From assembly GCA_016721865.1 (NCBI GenBank), contig JADKHF010000005.1, forward strand, positions 1 to 64,000: a stretch of DNA of 64,000 nt. Reading direction: 5' to 3'. Source of the stretch: Nitrosomonas sp. (GTDB lineage Bacteria > Pseudomonadota > Gammaproteobacteria > Burkholderiales > Nitrosomonadaceae). The translations under genes were made by a program, and so were the position numbers. The notes below the pieces were generated by a model, which saw only the letters and a list, made by a program, of their open reading frames with translations, ran no database searches and was not told the DNA's origin. Of this stretch, positions 10,369 through 18,990 are shown one piece after another (position 1 is the stretch's first letter; each line of letters opens with the position of its first letter).

Positions 10369-11159
10369 CTAAAATTCATGTTCTTTACCCGGAAACTGGT
10401 TTGTTTTGACAGCGGTTACATAATTTATAATCGCTTCCTGGATGCTTTTGCATCCGCCATAAAATCTTTCACAAAGCGCGGTTTTTTACCTTGAACCAAT
10501 CCCAACATATCATGGAGCACCAAAACCTGAGCTGAGCAATTGGCCCCCGCACCGATACCTATTGTAGGAATAGAAAGCGTTTGGGTGATCTTTTTGGCGA
10601 GTTGTGCCGGCACAACTTCCATTACGAGTAAGCTTGCCCCCGATTTTTCCAGAAGCTTTGCATCATCGAGCAGCTGTTTAGCCGCTTTCACAGAATTACC
10701 TTGTAATTTGTAACCACCCAGTTGATGAATGGATTGCGGTGTCAGGCCGATATGAGCGCAAACGGGAATACCGCGGCGGGTTAAAAATTGGATCGTATAA
10801 GCCATGATCTGACCCCTTTCAATTTTAACCATATGCGCGCCCGCAGCAAGAATTTTTGAAGCATTCTCAAAAGCCTGCCCGGGTGAAACCTGATAGCTGC
10901 CGAAGGGCATATCGGTAATGATGAAAGCTTTGCTGGAGCCGCGCGCAACACAACGTGTATGATAAATCATGTCGTCCAGCGTTACGGATAAGGTGGTGTT
11001 TTCTCCGTGCAAAACATTCCCTAATGAATCACCGACCAGCAAGACATCAATGCCCGCATTTTCCAGGATGGCCGCAAAAGTGGCGTCATAACAGGTCAGA
11101 ACGGTGAATTTCTCATTGTTCTCAACCATTTTTTGCAGTGAGGTTTGTGTAATTCTCAT
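10369..11159 (-). CDS. panB: 3-methyl-2-oxobutanoate hydroxymethyltransferase (frameshift at TTTT 10446-10449)
   Basis: PanB transfers a hydroxymethyl group to alpha-ketoisovalerate to make ketopantoate. Visible motifs are VLTCYDATFAAILE, DVLLVGDSLGNVLHG, PVCAHIGLTPQ and IPTIGIGAGANCS. As it stands the frame ends early, after DFMADAKASRKRL. Inserting one base in the TTTT run (AAAA on the coding strand) gives SIQEAIINYVTAV and the conserved family ending FPGKEHEF with a stop at 10369-10371, for 263 residues in total. The apparent shortening is therefore a frameshift, and this entry uses the restored end. Confidence 0.94.
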
Positions 11160-11215
11160 GCTTTATAGGGATAGCAAATTTTATCGAGAAAAGCCAAGAA
11201 GCATAATGGATTATT

Positions 11216-11710
11216 TCAAGCCTTGATTTGTTCTAGCTTTTGTTCACCGCATACTGCAAGCAGTGGCGCAATGTGGCCGTAGCCTGGGATATGACAATCC
11301 GGAGCAATTTACATCAGCGGCTTAAGGACAAAAGCACGTTGCCACATTCGCGGGTGCGGTAGAGTCAATCCCGCATCATGACACTGTAGCGCATCATACA
11401 GCAGAATATCGAGATCAAGGGTACGCGGAGAATTCAAAGATTCGCGTACGCGCCCATGCTGGTGCTCAATAGCCAGCAATGCGCTGAGTAGCTCTTGCGG
11501 CGCAAGATGAGTTTCAATCAATGCCACCGCGTTGATAAAGTCGGGCTGATCCAATCGTCCAATGGGTGCACTTTTATAAAGTGAAGAATGGCTTATTAAG
11601 TGTGTGCCTGGAAGTTGTCTTAATTCATCAAATGCCTGTTGTATCCGGGAAATCGGATTTTCCAGATTACTGCCCAAAGCGATATAGGCCTGGCTTGGTT
11701 TTTTTCTCAT
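11216..11710 (-). CDS. folK: HPPK, folate biosynthesis (in-frame stop at 11309-11311)
   Basis: FolK pyrophosphorylates 6-hydroxymethyl-dihydropterin. The protein opens with AYIALGSNLENP, then has SSLYKSAPIG, QPDFINAVA and the signature RTLDLDILLYD. The uninterrupted frame stops after RAFVLKPLM at 133 residues, short of the usual 155-165. The same frame continues past the TAA with IAPDCHIPGYGHIAPLL and a later stop at 11216-11218, which is the expected FolK C-terminus (PLxEIAP). One codon (expected GAA, observed TAA) is therefore changed, either by a sequence error or a real nonsense mutation. It lies between pcnB and panB, all on the same strand. Confidence 0.88.
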
Positions 11711-11788
11711 GGCAAATACAGATTAACCGTCTTCATTTTTGGCCGGATCATTTGGAGGAACAGCGAGATTGGGTGAAGTTTTTTACGG

Positions 11789-13111
11789 CTACGTTTTTCT
11801 TGCCTTTCTTGGGCGATGTTTGGTTGAACAACATTTTTCCCGTTCTTCATTATCAGCGGATAGAAATGTTTTCCACCATTCACCCAGCTCCATGTTCAGT
11901 TCACCGCTTTCACAGCGCAACAACATGAAATCATAAGCAGCGCGAAAACGCGGATGGGAAATCAAACGGAAGGGTTTACGTCCGCTGCGTGCTTCAAAGC
12001 GTGGTTGCATCACCCAAATCTCTTGAATGATGGCATCAAAGCGGCGAGGAATCGCAAGTTTCTTATGTTGTATCGAAAGGATTTTATCCATTGCCTTAAA
12101 TAAGGCAGGTAAAGGTTTCTCACCGGCAGCTTGGAGTGAATCCCAAGCGGAAAGCACTTCATGCCATAGCAGTATGGCAAACAAGAACCCGGGAGAAACC
12201 GGTTTATCTTGTCTGATCCGCTCGTCGGTGTTCTTCAGGGCAATGGTGATGAAGCGTTCACCCAAAGGTTGTTCGAGTATGACGTCCAGCATCGGCAGAA
12301 GACCGTGATGCAGGCCGCGCGCCCGCAATTCAACAACACAAGCCAGCGCATGTCCTGACATTAACAGTTTCAACATTTCATCAAATAAGCGCGACGGTGG
12401 AACATTTTGCAGTAGAGGCGCCAGATCACCAATGGGTTTGGCGGTTTCTTCCTCTATTTGCATGTTCAGTTTAGATGCCAGGCGGACGGCGCGCAACATG
12501 CGTACCGGGTCTTCCCGAAAACGTTGTACTGGATTTCCGATAATACGCATTTTTTTGGCTTTGATATCTTCATAGCCATTTAGATAATCCAAAATCTCTT
12601 CCTTGGCAGGGTCATAGAACAGCGCATTGACTGTGAAATCACGGCGAACAGCATCTTCTTCCTGACTGCCAAAGACATTATCGTGTAAAAGACGGCCGTG
12701 TTGGTCGGTTAGCTGGATCAATGCATGATCATCATCGTCATCGTCGGGAGAATGCCCGCGAAAAGTTGAAACTTCAACAGTTTCAGCACCACACATCACG
12801 TGAGCCAAGCGAAAACGCCGACCAATAATGCGTGATCGGCGAAAAATATGACGTACTTGCTCGGGTGTTGCATTGGTTGCGACATCGAAATCTTTCGGTG
12901 TCAATCCCAGCAACAAGTCCCGCACAGCGCCTCCGACAATATAAGCTGAAAACTCAGTCTGCTGAAGGGTAGTAACAATTTTAAGTGCACAAGCGGTGAT
13001 CTGATTACGCCGGATGCCATGGCGTTTATAAGGAATAATACTCAGCTTTGCGTTCGATTCGAAAGCAGATGGTTTGCGGCTGAATACCTTGCGGAGAAAT
13101 TTACGGATCAT
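11789..13111 (-). CDS. pcnB: Poly(A) polymerase I
   Basis: PcnB adds 3' poly(A) tails that mark RNAs for decay. The class II nucleotidyltransferase core is visible: AYIVGGAVRDLLLGLTPKDF with the DxD metal ligands (DFDVAT), then RRSRIIGRRFRLAHV and EEDAVRRDFTVNALFYDP. The neck helices follow (FREDPVRMLRAVRLASKL), and the tail is basic (KCCSTKHRPRKARKT), as in bacterial poly(A) polymerases; tRNA CCA-adding enzymes lack such a tail. The product is 440 residues, a normal length. A DDDDDD run near residue 125 is unusual but in a loop. The gene lies upstream of folK, a linkage common in proteobacteria. Confidence 0.93.
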   Translation of the reverse strand: MIRKFLRKVFSRKPSAFESNAKLSIIPYKRHGIRRNQITACALKIVTTLQQTEFSAYIVGGAVRDLLLGLTPKDFDVATNATPEQVRHIFRRSRIIGRRFRLAHVMCGAETVEVSTFRGHSPDDDDDDHALIQLTDQHGRLLHDNVFGSQEEDAVRRDFTVNALFYDPAKEEILDYLNGYEDIKAKKMRIIGNPVQRFREDPVRMLRAVRLASKLNMQIEEETAKPIGDLAPLLQNVPPSRLFDEMLKLLMSGHALACVVELRARGLHHGLLPMLDVILEQPLGERFITIALKNTDERIRQDKPVSPGFLFAILLWHEVLSAWDSLQAAGEKPLPALFKAMDKILSIQHKKLAIPRRFDAIIQEIWVMQPRFEARSGRKPFRLISHPRFRAAYDFMLLRCESGELNMELGEWWKTFLSADNEEREKCCSTKHRPRKARKT

Positions 13112-13232
13112 TGCGATTGTTGAAAGTATCCGGCGCTAATTGTGTAATGGATATTTGTTGTGCATGAGCGTTGCGATCAATTTAGCCCGGATATTGCATG
13201 AATTGCACACGCCCTCACTTGTCTCTTGATTC

Positions 13233-13297
13233 CACAAGGGATTTGTCCTGGTCAGGTGTATGAATAACTACACCGTTTCTTCGAAAAATCCCTTGTG
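13233..13297. repeat. Nested perfect palindrome downstream of rnpB
   Basis: The 12-base arms CACAAGGGATTT (13233-13244) and AAATCCCTTGTG (13286-13297) are perfect complements. They enclose a second hairpin, GGTGTA (13255-13260) with TACACC (13269-13274). It lies about 75 bases past the RNase P RNA 3' end and upstream of pcnB. It could stop rnpB transcripts or be part of a small structured RNA. Confidence 0.6.
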
Positions 13298-13369
13298 AAA
13301 CCAATATCATACGTGAGATTCGTGCGAATTCATGCAGTATCCAGGTTAGGTCAATTAGATAAAAATTCA

Positions 13370-13674
13370 GTTGAAGCCAGCCGGTAAGCCGGGTTCTGTC
13401 GTGGACAGTCATTCCTCTAGATGTACAGTTACCTGTACATTCAAGCAACCTACCCGCAGGCTCTGCGAGCAACATCATCGCCTGCCTATTTGGTCTTGCT
13501 CCGGATGGAGGTTACCGCGTTTCACCGTAACTTAATACGCTCGTCTCTGTGGCCCTATTCCTCGCCTCACGGCGGACGGCCGTTAACCGTCATCCTGCTC
13601 TATGGAGCCCGGACTTTCCTCCCCCTGTGTTCAAAAAGAACGACAGGCGGCGACTGTCTGGCCAGCTTCGCCGA
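13370..13674 (-). ncRNA. rnpB: RNase P RNA (bacterial type A)
   Basis: This is the catalytic RNA that removes 5' leaders from pre-tRNA. Read on the minus strand it opens with GAAGCTGGCCAGACAGTCGC and contains the near-universal GAGGAAAGTCCGGGCTCC. It also has the P-region AGGATGACGGTTAACGGC, CAGAGACGAG, the sequence ACGGTGAAACGCGGTAACC and the 3' part GACAGAACCCGGCTTACCGGC, pairing with the start. The length is about 305 nt; ends are approximate. It lies 43 bases downstream of the tolC-like gene on the same strand. Confidence 0.96.
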
Positions 13675-13716
13675 TCATTTTATCACTTGCAGAAGAGACA
13701 GTTTGGGGATTGTCCA

Positions 13717-15034
13717 TTACTTGATCAGCATCGCGTTAATTTGTACCAGTGTATCCTCATCCAGTTCGCCGGCTTCAGCGCTCAGACGTAATCGTGACAT
13801 CAGATAGCTATGATACGCTTTGGCCAAGTCGCGCCTGGCAGAATACATTTGTTGCTGGGCGTTCAGCACATCAACCTCGGTTCTAACTCCGACTTGTTGT
13901 CCAAGATTGGTCGAATCTAATTGACTTTGACTGGAAACCAGCGCCTGTTTTAAAGCCCTGATCTGGGCAATGCCATTGGTGACGTTTAGATATTGCTGGC
14001 GTACCTGCAGAGAAATATTGCGCCGGGCATTTTCCAGATCATGCAGAGCACTGTTCTGCTTGGCCAAAGCTTCGCGAACACGTGATTGCACGCTAAGGCC
14101 CTGAAATAGTGGCAGACTGAGTTGCAAACCGATTGCTCTGGTTGTTATATCACGGCCGATTCCTGTGAACTGAGCGCCAACGCCTTGTTGATCACTGTAC
14201 TGTGCAACCAGGTCTAATGTCGGATAATGCTGAGCCCAGGTCTTTTTGACCTCCTGGCTTGCAATTTCATATGCAGCCTGCTGAATTTTTATTGTAAAGT
14301 TTTTTTGTTCGGCAACATTGACCCATTCTTCCATGCTGCCATAACGCAGACTGGCAAGATCGGATGCAATTTCGCGAGCACTGACAAGATGCCCGGGAAA
14401 ACGATTGATAATACTCTGTAATGTACGTTTCCGGATTTCAAGTGCATTGCGCGCGGCAATTTCCTGCGACAAAGTTAGATCAAAGCGTGCTTGGGCTTCT
14501 TTTGTATCAACTATGGTTGAAACACCGACTTCAAAGTTGCGACGGGCTTGTTCCAATTGTTTGAGAATGGCTCCTTTTTGTTGCTTCCACGACCTCGACA
14601 TCCACTTGCGCATCAAGCACCTCAAAATAAGCCTGCGCAACACGCAAAATCAAGTCCTGTGCAGTAATTATGAACTGAGAATCGGCTCTAGAAACTTCCG
14701 TTTTTGACTGCTCATAAATGAAAAAATTTTCAAAACGGATGAGAGGTTGCGTTGCTGTCAGTACAATGCCGCTCTGCTGAATAGTTCTTTCCGGCCCCAA
14801 TCCGGTTTCAACCGCCATGGAGTCGCGCCTGCCCGTTAAGGTAATATTGGGCAATAATCCAGCCCTGCCTTGCGGTATTTTTTCCTGAGCGGCTTGATAG
14901 GTAGCACGTGCCGATTGATACTGTGCATCCTGTGATAAAGCTTCATGATAAACAGCCATCAAATCCGATGCTTGCAGAGTAGGATGCGATAGGATGCCTA
15001 TAAAAATAGCAAAGCCTAATAACAAAATTTTCAA
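13717..15034 (-). CDS. tolC: TolC-family outer membrane channel (frameshift near 14577-14590)
   Basis: This is the outer membrane exit duct for type I secretion or tripartite efflux. A signal peptide (MKILLLGFAIFIGILSHPTLQA) opens the first frame, followed by DLMAVYHEALSQDAQYQSAR and RVAQAYFEVLDAQVDVE. The second frame continues with LEQARRNFEVGVSTIVDTK, the second helical repeat (AQHYPTLDLVAQYSD, GLQLSLPLFQGLSVQSRVR) and VGVRTEVDVLNAQQQMYSA. Restored length is about 438 residues. The break near GTGGAAGCAACAAAAAGG behaves like one extra base. No partner inner-membrane pump genes are adjacent, so the exported substrate is unknown. It lies downstream of pcm. Confidence 0.9.
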
Positions 15035-15122
15035 TTTTTTTTCCGATCTGAATTCGGAGTTGATGAGATCACAACAATAAGTTGATCGCTGCGACTAAAA
15101 ACATGCATAATTTCTTTAATAC

Positions 15123-15776
15123 TCAAAAGGTAAACCGTGTCGGTTGCAGTGCATTGATGAGCGCTACCGTGCTGGTTTCAAACAGCTTGGTTGTGGTGAA
15201 TTCGCCAGGTGCTACACAAGTGATCAGCAAAGCTTCCATGACCGGATCTTCTCCCACAATCGCAAATAACCGCCCTCCCGGATTCAGGCTTTTCTGAAAA
15301 GCATCGGGTAAAGCCGGTGTCGATGCCGTTAAAACAATCACATCATAAGGTTCATTTTTCGGCCACCCGCGCGCAGCATCGCCCAGTTCGATGGTTATAT
15401 TCGTGATCTTGTACATTTTAAGATTATTTTCTGCTAATGTTTTCAGTTCAGGAACAATTTCCACACTGTAGACATAAGCACCTTGGTCAGCCAATAGTGC
15501 GGTCAGGTATCCGCTGCCACTGCCGACTTCCAGAATTTTGTCCGTTTTCTTGACGTGAAGTTCCTGCACGATGCGTGCTTCCATTTTTGGGGTAAGCATT
15601 ACTTGACCGTATCCCAGAGGAATTTCCATATCCACAAAAGCCATTGCACGATTTTCGGCTGGAACAAATTCTTCACGCTTTATTTTGTACAGCAAATCCA
15701 GCACGTTATCATCCAATACATTCCATGTGCGGATTTGCTGCGCAACCATATTAAATCGAGTTTGTTCAAGATCCAT
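15123..15776 (-). CDS. pcm: Protein-L-isoaspartate O-methyltransferase family protein
   Basis: The 217-residue product has the SAM-binding motif ILEVGSGSGYLTALLADQG and the acidic loop AYVYSVEIVPEL. It also has the family region FVPAENRAMAFVDMEIPLGYGQVMLTPK just before them, matching the Pcm pattern (D..LP...GQ..S.P). The usual serine in GQTIS is replaced here (GQVML), so methylation of isoaspartyl residues is probable rather than certain; some Pcm-like proteins beside tolC have unknown substrates. It is transcribed away from thiC and followed 88 bases later by the tolC-like gene, so the two may be cotranscribed. Confidence 0.85.
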   Translation of the reverse strand: MDLEQTRFNMVAQQIRTWNVLDDNVLDLLYKIKREEFVPAENRAMAFVDMEIPLGYGQVMLTPKMEARIVQELHVKKTDKILEVGSGSGYLTALLADQGAYVYSVEIVPELKTLAENNLKMYKITNITIELGDAARGWPKNEPYDVIVLTASTPALPDAFQKSLNPGGRLFAIVGEDPVMEALLITCVAPGEFTTTKLFETSTVALINALQPTRFTF

Positions 15777-15845
15777 TTCTATTCCGTATTCTTAAATTGA
15801 CATAAGACTTGCAATTATTTCACATTTCCATTAGCTTCACAGCAT

Positions 15846-15937
15846 CAGCTAGGGGTCCGTTTTCAGAATTGTCTGATATTTGGTGAGATAGTCCCTTAAT
15901 ACCTGACGCGGATAATGCCGCCGTAGGGAAGCTGGGG
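15846..15937 (+). promoter_or_regulatory. TPP (thiamine pyrophosphate) riboswitch upstream of thiC
   Basis: The conserved THI-box elements are in order: GCTAGGGGTCCG (15848-15859), GTGAGATAGTCCCTTAATAC (15883-15902), CCTGA and the GCGGATAATGCCGC hairpin, then CGTAGGGAAGC. They fold back in the usual three-way arrangement. It lies about 45 bases before the thiC start. By analogy with other proteobacteria, TPP binding should reduce thiC expression. Confidence 0.93.
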
Positions 15938-15982
15938 CTTATCCTCCCGCTCTTTATGGCACTTCTAAGGAGCAACACTATT

Positions 15983-17878
15983 ATGAGCATTACAGTTTTA
16001 AACCCAAATAGTTTTTCCAACACAACCGCTGAAGTCGATGCGGCGGCCGTAAAACCGCTACCGAATTCACGCAAAATCCATGTACAAGGCTCGCGAGCCG
16101 ATATTCAGGTGCCGATGCGGGAAATCCGCCAGAGCGATACTACCACCAGTATAGGTACGGAAAAAAATCCGCCGATCTGGGTTTACGATACTTCCGGTCC
16201 CTATTCTGATCCGGCAATAAAGATAGATATCCGCTCCGGATTGCCAGCACTGCGTGAAAAGTGGATTGATGAGCGTAATGATACCGAAATATTATCAGGC
16301 CTCAATTCTGCATACAGCCTGGAGCGTTTAAAAGATCCTAAGCTCGCGGACATGCGCTTTAATTTGCAAAGGCAACCGCGCCGCAGCAAGGCCGGACTGA
16401 ATGTAACGCAGATGCATTATGCACGCCGTGGCATCATTACACCAGAAATGGAATTTATCGCCATACGTGAGAATCAGCGCGTTGAGGCATTCAGTGCGCA
16501 AAATCATGAGCTACTAACACACCAGCATCCGGGACAGGATTTTGGCGCAGCGCTGCCCAAACTGATAACACCGGAATTTGTGCGCGATGAAGTAGCGCGA
16601 GGGCGGGCCATCATTCCGGCTAATATCAACCACCCTGAATCCGAACCAATGATTATCGGACGTAACTTTCTGGTGAAAATAAATGCGAATATCGGTAATT
16701 CCGCATTGGGTTCCAGCATTCAGGAAGAAGTGGAAAAAATGACCTGGGCGATCCGCTGGGGTGGGGATACCGTCATGGATCTCTCGACGGGAAAGAATAT
16801 TCACGAAACCCGCGAATGGATCATCCGCAACAGCCCGGTGCCGATTGGTACCGTGCCTATTTATCAGGCTTTGGAGAAAGTCGATGGCAAAGCCGAGGAA
16901 TTAACCTGGGAAATTTTCCGTGATACGTTGATCGAACAGGCCGAGCAGGGCGTCGATTACTTTACCATCCATGCCGGTGTGCGTCTTGCTTATGTGCCGA
17001 TGACCGCGAAACGCATGACGGGTATCGTTTCCCGCGGCGGCTCGATTATGGCCAAATGGTGTTTGGCGCATCATCAGGAAAGTTTCCTGTATACGCACTT
17101 TGAAGAAATTTGCGAGATCATGAAGGCTTATGATGTCAGCTTCTCACTCGGCGATGGGCTGCGCCCCGGTTCAATCTATGACGCCAATGATGAAGCACAA
17201 TTTGCCGAACTCAAAACATTGGGTGAATTAACCAAAGTAGCCTGGAAACATGATGTGCAGACCATGATTGAAGGACCCGGTCATGTGCCGATGCACCTGA
17301 TCAAGGAAAATATGGAATTGCAATTGAAGTATTGCGATGAGGCGCCTTTTTATACCCTTGGCCCGCTGACGACGGACATCGCCCCCGGTTATGATCATAT
17401 TACATCCGCTATTGGTGCTGCGATGATCGGCTGGTATGGTACCGCGATGCTGTGTTATGTGACGCCTAAAGAGCATCTGGGTTTGCCGGATAAGGATGAT
17501 GTCAAGGATGGCATTATTACCTATAAAATCGCCGCGCATGCAGCAGATTTGGCAAAAGGACATCCCGGCGCGCAAATTCGGGATAATGCGCTTTCCAAAG
17601 CACGTTTTGAATTCCGCTGGGAAGACCAGTTTAATCTCAGCCTTGATCCAGACAAAGCGCAACAGTTCCATGACGAAACCCTCCCGCAGGATGGCGCAAA
17701 GGTGGCGCATTTTTGCTCGATGTGCGGTCCGCATTTCTGTTCCATGAAGATTACTCAAGACGTGCGGGAATATGCCGCCAGCCAGGGGGTTGCTGAAGAA
17801 GAAGCCTTGAAGCTGGGGATGGTGCAGAAGTCGGCTGAATTTAAGGAAAAGGGTGCAGAAATTTACAGCAAATTGTAA
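15983..17878 (+). CDS. thiC: Phosphomethylpyrimidine synthase ThiC
   Basis: ThiC is a radical-SAM enzyme that rearranges aminoimidazole ribotide into the pyrimidine moiety of thiamine. The start is set by AAGGAGCAAC just upstream of ATG 15983, giving 631 residues, a normal length. Recognisable blocks are MHYARRGIITPEMEFIAIRE, WAIRWGGDTVMDLSTGKNI, DYFTIHAGVRL, MIEGPGHVPMHLI and LGPLTTDIAPGYDHITSAIG. The C-terminal iron-sulfur ligands are CSMCGPHFCSM (CxxCxxxxC). It stands alone behind a TPP riboswitch, with uppP 60 bases downstream. Confidence 0.98.
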   Translation: MSITVLNPNSFSNTTAEVDAAAVKPLPNSRKIHVQGSRADIQVPMREIRQSDTTTSIGTEKNPPIWVYDTSGPYSDPAIKIDIRSGLPALREKWIDERNDTEILSGLNSAYSLERLKDPKLADMRFNLQRQPRRSKAGLNVTQMHYARRGIITPEMEFIAIRENQRVEAFSAQNHELLTHQHPGQDFGAALPKLITPEFVRDEVARGRAIIPANINHPESEPMIIGRNFLVKINANIGNSALGSSIQEEVEKMTWAIRWGGDTVMDLSTGKNIHETREWIIRNSPVPIGTVPIYQALEKVDGKAEELTWEIFRDTLIEQAEQGVDYFTIHAGVRLAYVPMTAKRMTGIVSRGGSIMAKWCLAHHQESFLYTHFEEICEIMKAYDVSFSLGDGLRPGSIYDANDEAQFAELKTLGELTKVAWKHDVQTMIEGPGHVPMHLIKENMELQLKYCDEAPFYTLGPLTTDIAPGYDHITSAIGAAMIGWYGTAMLCYVTPKEHLGLPDKDDVKDGIITYKIAAHAADLAKGHPGAQIRDNALSKARFEFRWEDQFNLSLDPDKAQQFHDETLPQDGAKVAHFCSMCGPHFCSMKITQDVREYAASQGVAEEEALKLGMVQKSAEFKEKGAEIYSKL

Positions 17879-17938
17879 AGTCGGCGCGCACAATCTTATT
17901 GTCAATTTCAATTTTTTAAAGCATAACAACAACACGAT

Positions 17939-18763
17939 ATGGATTTAATTTTACTGTTGAAGGCATTGGTCCTCGGCATTGTCGAGGGATTGACTGAATT
18001 CCTGCCGGTTTCTTCCACCGGTCATTTGATTCTGGTCGGTGATTTGCTTGATTTCAATGATGAACGCGCCATGGTTTTTACCATCGCTATTCAGTTGGGT
18101 GCGATTTTGGCAGTTTGCTGGGAATATCGCAGCAAGATTTCTGAGGTAATTGGTGGCATCGGATCCAATCCAGCAGCCAATCGTTTTGTGATCAACCTGC
18201 TGATCGCGTTTCTGCCGGCTGCGATCATGGGGTTGCTTTTTATTAAAACCATCAAATACTATCTGTTTCATCCCGTGCCGGTCGCACTGGCTTTGATCAT
18301 CGGCGGTTTCCTGATTTTGTGGGCGGAGCGCAGAAAACATGTGATTGAAGTGGAACAAGTCGATGACATGGATTGGAAGCATGCGTTGAAAGTCGGTCTG
18401 GCGCAATGCCTTGCGCTGATTCCGGGCACTTCGCGCTCGGGCGCTACGATTATCGGTGGCTTGTTTTTTGGTTTATCGCGCAAAGCTGCAACCGAATTTT
18501 CATTTTTCCTGGCAATTCCCATTATGTTTGCAGCCACCTTTTATGATGTCTACAAACACCGCGAGTTTTTAGAATGGGATGATTTGGGTATGTTTGCAGT
18601 GGGTTTTGTGGCTGCCTTCATCAGCGCGCTGTTGGCGGTGCGCGGCCTGCTACGCTTTATCAGTAATCATGATTTTACGGTATTTGCCTGGTATCGCATT
18701 GTATTCGGCATCATCATTCTGGTAACGGCATATACGGGAGCCATTGCTTGGTCAGAGATGTGA
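17939..18763 (+). CDS. uppP: Undecaprenyl-diphosphatase
   Basis: UppP (BacA) dephosphorylates undecaprenyl pyrophosphate so the lipid carrier can be reused for peptidoglycan and O-antigen synthesis. This 274-residue polytopic inner-membrane protein carries the two family motifs, GIVEGLTEFLPVSSTGHLIL near residue 14 and ALIPGTSRSGATIIGGLFFG near residue 155, with about eight hydrophobic segments. It links functionally with the dcw genes further right in the window. Length and motifs leave little doubt. Confidence 0.97.
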   Translation: MDLILLLKALVLGIVEGLTEFLPVSSTGHLILVGDLLDFNDERAMVFTIAIQLGAILAVCWEYRSKISEVIGGIGSNPAANRFVINLLIAFLPAAIMGLLFIKTIKYYLFHPVPVALALIIGGFLILWAERRKHVIEVEQVDDMDWKHALKVGLAQCLALIPGTSRSGATIIGGLFFGLSRKAATEFSFFLAIPIMFAATFYDVYKHREFLEWDDLGMFAVGFVAAFISALLAVRGLLRFISNHDFTVFAWYRIVFGIIILVTAYTGAIAWSEM

Positions 18764-18990
18764 AGTACTATACTGACACGCACTGATATTTACAGATTAG
18801 TTGAGAAAGATCATTATGCATCATGGTTTATGTTTGGAAATGTGAATAGGATAAAAGTCGAATTTAGGCCATATTTGAGGGGGTCTAAGCAAACAAAAAA
18901 ACAGAAACCGTTTGGTTTTACAGATGATTGGAACTAAATTGTAGCGTTGCTCTCACAAGTTAATATAACAACTCTAAAAGGAGTTTACGA
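18764..18990 (+). other. Intergenic region upstream of the copper fusion gene
   Basis: This 227-base stretch is AT-rich. It ends in AAAAGGAG, a good ribosome binding site seven bases before ATG 18991. No recognised operator was seen; a copper-responsive site (CopR or CueR type) was looked for by eye and not identified. Confidence 0.3.

Noticed and set aside
17228..17935. 235-residue minus-strand open frame opposite thiC
   Set aside because: thiC is intact and strongly conserved across this stretch; the antisense frame has no recognisable domain.
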